Position numbers and translations under genes: made by a program. This document shows, piece after piece, positions 56,982-64,000 of a stretch of 64,000 bases of DNA (position 1 is the stretch's first letter; every line of letters begins with the position of its first letter). The DNA is from Peptostreptococcus anaerobius VPI 4330 = DSM 2949 (GTDB lineage: Bacteria; Bacillota; Clostridia; Peptostreptococcales; Peptostreptococcaceae): positions 104,348-168,347 of the forward strand of contig NZ_KB906605.1 in the NCBI RefSeq assembly GCF_000381525.1, given 5' to 3'. Below the pieces are notes generated by a model. It did no database searches. It was given only the letters and a program-made list of their open reading frames with translations, and had not been told where the DNA came from.

Positions 56982-59903
56982 CTAGTCTACAAATATGTCC
57001 ATTATCTCTTTTTTACTAGTAGCCTTACTTATCTGTTCTATCTTGTCATCATCTCCAAGTATCTTGAACAATTTCTTCATCTCAGCCTGGTTGTTCTCCT
57101 TGATAGCTATAAGGGCAACACAGTCAACCATGAACTCATTGTCCCATACTATCGGCTTGCTAAGCTTGGCTATGGATATTACTGGCTTTTTTACATTCTC
57201 AGGTAAGCCATGAGGTATTGCTACCTTTGACTTAAAGACAAGGGTGCCCATGGACTCTCTCTTGTATACACTAAGTATGAATCTCGAGTCTACATAGCCT
57301 TTCTCCTGTAACCTTGCAACCATGCTGTCTATCACGTATTCTTTGGATATACCTTCAAAATTTTCATAGATAAATTCTTCAAGGATTATATCACTTAATC
57401 TACCCTCACTTGTTCCTGATAGTTTAAGATCGTCGTCTTCTTGATAGCACAAGTTTACAACCTCTTCTATACCATACCCAGAAAGAACTTTTCTGTAATT
57501 TATATATGGTATATTCTTGTAATTTATACCAATCGTTCCTACTATACATACAATTTTCTTAGTCTTTTCTATTTCTTCAAGCCTGTTTTCAACACCGATT
57601 TCATCCAAAAATCCTACAGGTATAACATTTATATCCAAACCTCTCGTCGATATACTACTGTCTAGTAACTGCTTTAGGTTTTTGGCATTTCCATGTCCAC
57701 TCAAACAAAGGGATATTACAACCTTTTCTCGTTCTTCTTTTTCAGTATATTGGTCCTTATTTTCATCACTTGGATTTTTGTTTATCTTATCGCAGTAGTC
57801 AGATATATCTTCAAACTTTTTAGATTCTATAGCCGCCATCTTACCTATTTCCATGGCTAACAAGGTATCTACCCTAGATATAGTCTTGGTCTTTATCTTA
57901 AATCTTTTTTCAACTTCATTTCCAATTATGACTAGTGAACCCATGTCTATTAAAATTATAAGTCCATTGGGTGCATTTATAGAGCTTATCTGAGATATAC
58001 ATTTCTCAATTCCCTCTGATGAAGAGGATTCTAGTGGTATTTCAAGACCTATAGTGCATTCTACACCCATAAGGTTGTTGACTACATTGGCCATTTCTAT
58101 ACCAACTTTGCCGTGGGTTACTATTAGTACCTTTACATTTTCCTTGACCTTGTCATCCTTTATGCAGAACTTATTGATATAGTAGGCAAGGTATCCCAAC
58201 TCATCTTCGGGAATAGATAACTTGGATATATTTTCTGATATACTCGCAATGTACCTAGCCAACTCGTATTCTTCCGGCATAGATGAAGATATCTTAGAAA
58301 GACTTGGATTTACTATTTTCTTTCCATTTTTTATCCTTTCTAGAGTATGTTGAATATGTATAGCAAGTGCTGGATACAAGGATGAGTTTATATGTTCATA
58401 CTGGGTCCTTAACATTGCTATGACCTTCTGCATTATCTCAAATACCTTCTCAGACATCTCACCGTTTATATATGACTTTAGCTCTTCTCTAACTGCTGCA
58501 GACCTGTCTAGGATCAACTCATCAAACTTCTTGTCTAACTTTCCAAGGAATATATTTTTTATCTCCTCTTCACTATAGTGGCTGTGACCCAGGATCTTAA
58601 GCTCTTTTTCGGCATATTGGTGGATTTCTGATATTGCATTTTTATGCATACCTGTAGATGTTGACTTAAAGTCACTTATATCTATAAATACATCCTCTAT
58701 CCAAGAGAATACCTCCTTGTCAGAAGACTTTCTAACATAAGACCTCAATGAATCTTCCCCGACAAATACAAAATCTTCCCCGATTTCAATCTTAGAGAAT
58801 GCCCTAGCACAGGTAACCTGTATATCACTTTTTAGCTGACCTATATTCCCACTGCACTTGTAATTCATCAGCTTGTTTATGACATTCTTGGCTATAACAA
58901 AGTTTTTATTCACCCTCTTTGCCTCTATTTCAAAGAACTTGAGTATAAGTTTGTACCTTTCTTTTTTTGGTCTCGAATCAAGACTTGGAAGCTCTATTAT
59001 CATGGGAATCCTTCTCTTAAATGTATTGAGAAGGTCAGAATTTGGGTCTCCAGTTGTGGCACAAATTATCAGGACCTTGGCCTTTCTCTCAGCTGTTGTC
59101 TCGCCAAGTCTCCTATATACTCCCCTGTCAATCAAGGAAAATAGGATTTCCTGACCTGTTGATGGTAGCCTATGGACCTCATCTAAAAATAAAATACCAC
59201 CGTCAGCCCTCTCTACGATACCCTCCTTGGAAGAATCAGCACCTGTGTAGGCCCCCTTTTGAACACCGAACAAGTGAGCTATAAGCAAGTTGGGATTTTC
59301 TGCATAGTCAGCACAATTAAAAACTATAAATGGACTTCCCTTTTTCTTGAAGCCATTAATTACAGAAAATCTGTACATACACTCAGCCATATCGCTCTTA
59401 CCAACTCCTGTCGGTCCGTGTATAATTGTGTTGAGTCCATTTGGAGGATACATCATGGCAGACTTGAGTGATGATATCTTTTCCTTAAGACTTCCATCTG
59501 CACCTATCAACCCTTCAAATCCATCCTTTTCGTCAAGCTTGTCTTTTACAACCTTGATCTTGTTGGCGTAATCGCTAGCATGACTATAGTCTATGCCATC
59601 CTTATTTTTTGCCTCTATCTCCTTCATAAGACCTCTTACCTGAGACCTTGATATCACAAAACCATCATCTAGAAGAATATCCGTTATATACCTATCCGTA
59701 TAATCAGCCTTTGCCAGCATTATCTTTTCCATAACACCTATAATCAGGGCCTTTCTCCTATTATTAGAAGATGCTATATTAGATCTAGTTCTAAGGCTCG
59801 TAACCTTACTCCTAGAAATGCCTAGCTTTTGTGCTATCTCTTGGTCAGTTAGAGGATTTTTCTTATCTTCATTTTTTATAATACTCAGTAATTGATCTTC
59901 CAT
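56982..59903 (-). CDS. LevR-type sigma-54 activator with PTS regulatory domains
   Basis: The 973-residue protein begins with a helix-turn-helix (QEIAQKLGISRSKVTSLR). The sigma-54 AAA+ domain has Walker A GPTGVGKS, the contact loop GAYTGA (Tyr in place of the common Phe) and Walker B GILFLDEVHRLP. A PRD follows with HIQHTLERI. Then come an EIIA-Man-like domain (VLIVTHGKVGIEM), an EIIB-Gat-like part (VISLCLSGHGNAKN) and a C-terminal type 2 EIIA domain with VAIPHGLPENV. Phosphorylation by HPr and EIIB sets its activity. Its neighbour is a PTS operon with a -24/-12 promoter. Start follows GAGGGGG. Confidence 0.93.
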   Translation of the reverse strand: MEDQLLSIIKNEDKKNPLTDQEIAQKLGISRSKVTSLRTRSNIASSNNRRKALIIGVMEKIMLAKADYTDRYITDILLDDGFVISRSQVRGLMKEIEAKNKDGIDYSHASDYANKIKVVKDKLDEKDGFEGLIGADGSLKEKISSLKSAMMYPPNGLNTIIHGPTGVGKSDMAECMYRFSVINGFKKKGSPFIVFNCADYAENPNLLIAHLFGVQKGAYTGADSSKEGIVERADGGILFLDEVHRLPSTGQEILFSLIDRGVYRRLGETTAERKAKVLIICATTGDPNSDLLNTFKRRIPMIIELPSLDSRPKKERYKLILKFFEIEAKRVNKNFVIAKNVINKLMNYKCSGNIGQLKSDIQVTCARAFSKIEIGEDFVFVGEDSLRSYVRKSSDKEVFSWIEDVFIDISDFKSTSTGMHKNAISEIHQYAEKELKILGHSHYSEEEIKNIFLGKLDKKFDELILDRSAAVREELKSYINGEMSEKVFEIMQKVIAMLRTQYEHINSSLYPALAIHIQHTLERIKNGKKIVNPSLSKISSSMPEEYELARYIASISENISKLSIPEDELGYLAYYINKFCIKDDKVKENVKVLIVTHGKVGIEMANVVNNLMGVECTIGLEIPLESSSSEGIEKCISQISSINAPNGLIILIDMGSLVIIGNEVEKRFKIKTKTISRVDTLLAMEIGKMAAIESKKFEDISDYCDKINKNPSDENKDQYTEKEEREKVVISLCLSGHGNAKNLKQLLDSSISTRGLDINVIPVGFLDEIGVENRLEEIEKTKKIVCIVGTIGINYKNIPYINYRKVLSGYGIEEVVNLCYQEDDDLKLSGTSEGRLSDIILEEFIYENFEGISKEYVIDSMVARLQEKGYVDSRFILSVYKRESMGTLVFKSKVAIPHGLPENVKKPVISIAKLSKPIVWDNEFMVDCVALIAIKENNQAEMKKLFKILGDDDKIEQISKATSKKEIMDIFVD

Positions 59904-60006
59904 AATTACTCCCCCTCTTGTCTTGCTATAAATTATTCTGCATATATATTTATTATCTATTCTACATATATATTATATCTTCAACTTTACTTATAGGCTA
60001 AGAACC

Positions 60007-63000
60007 CTAGTCAACGGATTTTAATGCCTCTAACATATTCAGTTTCTTTAGTATGTGGTTTACAAAAAATCCCAGTAGCAACAAAATCCCAACTACTGCT
60101 ATACAAGGAGCAGTATATACAAATAGACCTATACTTGGATTAAACATTATATTGTCTGGTGGTGCTGAATTGAGGATAATCTTATGAAGTATGCCTCCCA
60201 TAAATATACCAAATCCAATACCTATAAGAGATAATATTATAGTCTCCCTGTATATATACATGGTCACTTCCTTATTCAAAAATCCTAAGACCTTGACCGT
60301 AGATAGTTCACGTATTCTTTCGTCAAGATTGATATTTGTGAGATTGTATAGGATTACAAGAGCCAGAGACAATGACATGACAGTAAGTACAAGCATGACT
60401 TGTGTCAGCGAGCCCGTAATAATATCGACTTGAGAAATGACGTTGGTATTTTGCCCTACTCCCCTTACTCCCTTCAAGTTCATAAATCTTGAAGTTACTT
60501 CCTTGATATTTTTAGGCGACCTGTCCTTCATTGATACTAGGTAGCTATTTGGTTGAACAAGCTTGCCATAGACCCTTGAGTAGCATTTTGAATCCATAAA
60601 TACAAAGTGGCCTGCATACATTTCACAGATTCCTCTAACCTTGAGATTATAGTCCTTGTCTTTACTATTCAATTTAAAGCTATCTCCTACTTTTAACTTG
60701 AGGATCTCAGCCAATTTTTCAGACACTACAATACCATCTTGACCTAGGTCTAGCTTAGTAGAGTTCTTACGGTCTTTAAGGACAATATATTCCGAGAAGT
60801 CATCTCTAGGACTAACCATCAAATTTATATCTTGAGGATCAGATTTTCCTTCTACCTTCTGACTGATTGTCTCTGCATATATAGGAAGGTATCCACTGAT
60901 ATCTTTAGACCTGAGTAGCTTGTCTATAGCAACTTGCTCATCCTTAGTTACCCTATCTTCCTTAGATACAAGGGCATCATACCTGATTATATCCTTAAAT
61001 TGCCTGTCCTTGACTCCGTTTATAGATGATGCTATACCCAGTCCAGCAAATAATAGGGCTACCGAACCAGCCACACCGAATATAGTCATCAGCATCCTTT
61101 GCTTGTAGCGGAAAATATTACGGGCTGTGACCTTGTGGTTAAAACTCATCCTTGACCAAACAAAAGTTAAACGCTCCAAAAATATCTTAGAACCCTTGCT
61201 TGGTGGCTTTGGTAGGAGTAGCTGTGATGTGGTTTCCTTTAGCTCCTTGTGGGCTATGTAGACTGCTGGAACGACGCTACACATCATAGAACAGATAAAT
61301 GCAAGGGCAACTATTCTCCAGTCCCAATAGAGACCAATACTTGGCATTGTAGTATCTGCTAGAAGAGATGTAGACAAAATATATGGTATGCCGTACATTC
61401 CCAATATAGAACCTAGCAGACTTCCACTTCCACCGGCAAATAGACCATATATGGCAAACTTCTTGATAACATCCCTATCAGTATAGCCCAGGGCCTTTAA
61501 AATTCCTGCATTATTGCGCTCTTCATTTACAAACCTAGTCATAGTAGTAATGGTCACTAGGGCAGCAACTAAATATAAGACAAGGGGGAATACATCAGAG
61601 ACCTTGTTAATGCCCATAGATGTAGATTGGACTGTCTTGATTCCGTCCCCTCCTGGTAGGGTCCTCCTAGTATATACTGTATATTTAGGAAGGCTCAAAC
61701 CATTGACCAAATCCTGTGCATGGCTAAGGTCAGACTTGGCGTCTTTAATTTCTTTAATCGCTTTTTCTTTCTCTACTATATAATCTTGTCTTTTACTGTC
61801 CAATTCCTTTTGAGCCTTGCCTATTTCATACCAACCCTTGTCAATTTTAGACTTACCAGCCTGGTATTGGGCCATACCCCTTCTGTATTCTCCCTCTTTG
61901 GAAGATATGACGGACCTTGCCCTGTCATATTCAGCTACCCTTGCCATGCCAGATTCATATTCCTTTAGACCAGTCATATACTTTTCATAGGCAGGTTGGA
62001 GCTGACTCTTGTCCCCATCAGGTCCTAGACTCTCAGACTTATGGTCGAGGTCTTTCTTCGTGGCATCCAACTGGGCCTTGACTGATGCTAATTTGTTACG
62101 TGCCTGTTCTACTTGGTCTTTCTGAGAATCCAGGCTAGCTATTGACCTGTCTAGGGATAGCTTGGCATTCTTTAATGTCTTACGGCTACTTTCTAACCTG
62201 TAACTAGCACTTTTAAGTTCAGCCTTCTTTTGGTTTATAGTATTTTGAGCCTTGTTTAAGCTTGTCTCACCTTGCTTTAATTTATCTTCAGCATCCCTTA
62301 TCTTGGACTTGCCCTCATCGATTTCTTCCTCTACCTTGGACCTTATAGTATCAAGCCTAGCCCTTGGATTATCTGCCAAGGCCTTTTCTAATCTCTCTTT
62401 ATGGTAGTCTAGTCTCTTAAAATAGTCCTCACTGGATGAGCTGATTTTTCTTAGATCATCAAATCTGAATCTAGCTATCGTATATGTATCCGCTTTAAAA
62501 TTGTCCTCTGTAATTAAGCAATATCCATCTAAAGACCCCGAACCCACAGATGAATTTCCCATAGCAGACTTGGATATAATTTCACTAGAATTTACAAATC
62601 CACTTATAGTATACTTGCTATCCCTAAGTTGAGACTTGTCTTGGTCTTTTTCAACTAGTTCTATCCTATCTCCCAATTTATATTTATCCATATAAGTTGA
62701 GCCCAGGGCAATCTCACCTTTTTTGTCAGGAAACCTACCAGATAATAGGTCAAATTTGGAGATAAATTTAGGCTTTGAAAATGCACGTATAGAACTTCCA
62801 GACTTAGCTATAGTAGCATCTGTAAAATATCCAAACTCTAGATCTCCATTCTTGACAAGACCCTTCAACTCCCTTGTATCGTCTTTGTCAAGACCATAAT
62901 CACCGATAACAGCCAGGTCTAGGAGTCTTTGCCTTTCAAAATATGCATCAGACCCCCTATCAATATCAGGACCTGTCACCTTGAGACCTATCAAGGTCAT

Positions 63001-63093
63001 AGAACCCAACATCATCAAGAGCATAATAGAAATAAATCGCCCCTTGCACTGGATAAAGGCCTTGACTATGGATTTATTTAAAGTCTTTTTCAT
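60007..63093 (-). CDS. ABC transporter permease, FtsX/MacB type, large
   Basis: The 1028-residue protein has an N-terminal helix (FISIMLLMMLGSMTLIGL) and a MacB-like extracellular domain (~35-230). A long Lys/Glu/Ser-rich coiled coil (~235-460, e.g. DAEDKLKQGETSLNKAQN) is followed by three helices of the first FtsX domain (~495-620). A second extracellular domain and a final FtsX domain (~900-1020) end the protein. Such proteins with ATPase partners export peptides or lipids or couple ATP use to mechanical work in the wall. Substrate unknown. It lies 10 bp after the ATPase gene. Confidence 0.88.
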   Translation of the reverse strand: MKKTLNKSIVKAFIQCKGRFISIMLLMMLGSMTLIGLKVTGPDIDRGSDAYFERQRLLDLAVIGDYGLDKDDTRELKGLVKNGDLEFGYFTDATIAKSGSSIRAFSKPKFISKFDLLSGRFPDKKGEIALGSTYMDKYKLGDRIELVEKDQDKSQLRDSKYTISGFVNSSEIISKSAMGNSSVGSGSLDGYCLITEDNFKADTYTIARFRFDDLRKISSSSEDYFKRLDYHKERLEKALADNPRARLDTIRSKVEEEIDEGKSKIRDAEDKLKQGETSLNKAQNTINQKKAELKSASYRLESSRKTLKNAKLSLDRSIASLDSQKDQVEQARNKLASVKAQLDATKKDLDHKSESLGPDGDKSQLQPAYEKYMTGLKEYESGMARVAEYDRARSVISSKEGEYRRGMAQYQAGKSKIDKGWYEIGKAQKELDSKRQDYIVEKEKAIKEIKDAKSDLSHAQDLVNGLSLPKYTVYTRRTLPGGDGIKTVQSTSMGINKVSDVFPLVLYLVAALVTITTMTRFVNEERNNAGILKALGYTDRDVIKKFAIYGLFAGGSGSLLGSILGMYGIPYILSTSLLADTTMPSIGLYWDWRIVALAFICSMMCSVVPAVYIAHKELKETTSQLLLPKPPSKGSKIFLERLTFVWSRMSFNHKVTARNIFRYKQRMLMTIFGVAGSVALLFAGLGIASSINGVKDRQFKDIIRYDALVSKEDRVTKDEQVAIDKLLRSKDISGYLPIYAETISQKVEGKSDPQDINLMVSPRDDFSEYIVLKDRKNSTKLDLGQDGIVVSEKLAEILKLKVGDSFKLNSKDKDYNLKVRGICEMYAGHFVFMDSKCYSRVYGKLVQPNSYLVSMKDRSPKNIKEVTSRFMNLKGVRGVGQNTNVISQVDIITGSLTQVMLVLTVMSLSLALVILYNLTNINLDERIRELSTVKVLGFLNKEVTMYIYRETIILSLIGIGFGIFMGGILHKIILNSAPPDNIMFNPSIGLFVYTAPCIAVVGILLLLGFFVNHILKKLNMLEALKSVD

Positions 63094-63103
63094 ATCATGC
63101 CTC

Positions 63104-63805
63104 CTAGTACTCTAAACTATCTATGCTCTGTGGATTTGGATTTAAGTCTATTGACCTAACTCTTGAGTCATGCATCCTTATAACCCTATCAGCAATCGGT
63201 GCTAGTGCTACATTGTGGGTAACAATGACCACAGTTGCCCCTTGGTTTTTGGACATATTCTGGAGTATCTTGAGAACCTGCTTACCAGTTTGGTAGTCAA
63301 GGGCTCCAGTAGGTTCATCACATAGGAGAATCTTTGGGTTTTTGGCTACTGCACGAGCAATTGCAACCCTCTGCTGCTCTCCACCAGATAGCTGAGACGG
63401 AAAATTGTCCAAACGTTCTCCTAAACCCACTGCCAAGAGAGCCTCTTCAGAATCCTGGGCATCTTTTACAATATCAGAAGCTAGTTCAACATTCTCCTTT
63501 GCCGTCAAGTTAGGTACTAGATTATAGAATTGAAATACAAATCCTACGTCATTTCTACGGTACAGAGTCAGGTCCCTGTCGTTGAATTTGGCTATATCAA
63601 CCCCATCAATTATGACCTGGCCCTCATCACAGGTATCCATGCCACCTAGTATATTTAGGACAGTGGATTTACCGGCACCGGATGCCCCTAGTATCACCAC
63701 TAGCTCCCCTTTTTCAACCTCAAAATTTATATCGTTATTGGCTATGATCTGGGATTGACCTGAGCAATAGCGTTTATAGCAGTGCTTCATCTCAATATAG
63801 GCCAT
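63104..63805 (-). CDS. ABC transporter ATP-binding protein (MacB/LolD type)
   Basis: The 233-residue ATPase has Walker [15 protein letters not shown]-loop [13 protein letters not shown], signature LSGGEQQR, Walker [12 protein letters not shown] and switch VTHN. The NLVPNLT and EPTGALD variants are typical of the MacB/LolD/FtsE group, which works with FtsX-type permeases such as the one encoded next. Start follows AAGGAGG. About 105 bp upstream ends a group II intron; the promoter is not evident. Confidence 0.93.
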   Translation of the reverse strand: MAYIEMKHCYKRYCSGQSQIIANNDINFEVEKGELVVILGASGAGKSTVLNILGGMDTCDEGQVIIDGVDIAKFNDRDLTLYRRNDVGFVFQFYNLVPNLTAKENVELASDIVKDAQDSEEALLAVGLGERLDNFPSQLSGGEQQRVAIARAVAKNPKILLCDEPTGALDYQTGKQVLKILQNMSKNQGATVVIVTHNVALAPIADRVIRMHDSRVRSIDLNPNPQSIDSLEY

Positions 63806-63909
63806 GTCTACCTCCTTAGATTTATATTTTAAATAGTATCATATTTTGAATTTATTTACACCTAATAATTGCCTTATCTGTAGCAATTGATTTACCTATA
63901 TTTATCATA

Positions 63910-64000
63910 ATCGAGTAGGGAGGACTTTCTCCTCCCTCTCACACCACCGTACGTGCCGTTCGGCATACGGCGGTTCAATTCATGTAATAATCTAAACAAC
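63910..64000 (-). mobile_element. Group II intron, 3' end (domains V and VI)
   Basis: On the minus strand 63976-63943 forms a 34-nt domain V. It starts GAACCGCCG, has a GAAC-type tip, and ends CGGTGGT. Domain VI follows as a GGGAGGA/TCCTCCC hairpin and the intron ends near CTCGAT (63910-63915). The rest, including any reverse transcriptase gene, lies beyond the right edge. The intron is oriented like the ABC operon and inserted upstream of it. Confidence 0.85.

Noticed and set aside
1..64000. tRNA genes, rRNA genes, CRISPR arrays, prophage or toxin-antitoxin pairs
   Set aside because: I looked for tRNA T-loop patterns, regularly spaced repeats, phage structural genes and small paired ORFs and found none that could be supported by eye.

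Overview
The window is an AT-rich stretch of a low-GC Gram-positive anaerobe. It most resembles a Peptostreptococcaceae member such as Peptostreptococcus or a near relative. This rests on a HadA/FldA-type CoA-transferase of reductive Stickland fermentation, sigma-54 activators next to their targets, a T-box leader, a clostridial FolD/FchA/Fhs one-carbon set, DUF3793, DUF975 and DUF3867-type genes, and strong AGGAGG ribosome sites. I saw no rRNA, tRNA or CRISPR array. Most genes lie on the minus strand in short operons.

Layout, left to right. (1) 1-4.0 kb: the start of a Stickland-type CoA-transferase, a YkvI-type membrane transporter and a PAS-AAA+-Fis sigma-54 activator. GG-N10-GC (-24/-12) promoters precede both the CoA-transferase and the transporter, and three perfect TTTGC-N5-GCAAA dyads lie between them. 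(2) 4.2-11.2 kb: a 49-residue membrane peptide, a patatin-like phospholipase, the ThiI/cysteine desulfurase sulfur pair, an auxin-efflux-type carrier and the YdbS/YdbT PH-domain pair. (3) 11.3-14.0 kb: a polar amino-acid ABC transporter under a T-box whose specifier reads as AGA (Arg). One Stem I is followed by two antiterminator/terminator modules. (4) 14.1-21.1 kb: UvrD-like helicase, ClC exchanger, FolD, FchA and Fhs. FolD lacks the cyclohydrolase lysine, which FchA should make good. (5) 21.2-29.6 kb: a decayed DUF2975-like remnant, a membrane protein/XRE regulator pair, DUF3793/flavodoxin, a CcdA-TlpA fusion, a TPR protein, an unknown protein and CstA. (6) 29.9-36.3 kb: ArgS, DUF523, MutS2 and PepD. 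A ~197-bp nearly continuous hairpin that looks like a MITE follows. (7) 36.7-48.0 kb: DegV, TrmL, Nth, a nucleoside kinase, LepB, RsmF, DUF3867, a DUF975 protein truncated by a 46-bp tandem duplication, a nitrilase-family amidase, PurB and PurA. PurA has a leader with an early attenuator hairpin. (8) 48.4-52.2 kb: TrkH/TrkA potassium uptake and a lipoprotein. (9) 52.2-59.9 kb: a galactitol-type PTS operon (EIIA, EIIB, EIIC, two zinc dehydrogenases) with a textbook sigma-54 promoter and its LevR-type activator. (10) 60.0-64.0 kb: a MacB/FtsX-type ABC exporter, then the 3' end (domains V and VI) of a group II intron that runs off the right edge.

The strongest theme is control of catabolism by sigma-54. 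Two separate activator/target neighbourhoods, one for amino-acid fermentation and one for polyol uptake, both show -24/-12 promoters readable by eye. RNA-level control (tandem-module T-box, purA leader) is the second theme. Starts were moved from the longest open frame where a ribosome-binding site clearly decided the matter. Regulatory calls come from visual inspection; no database search was run.
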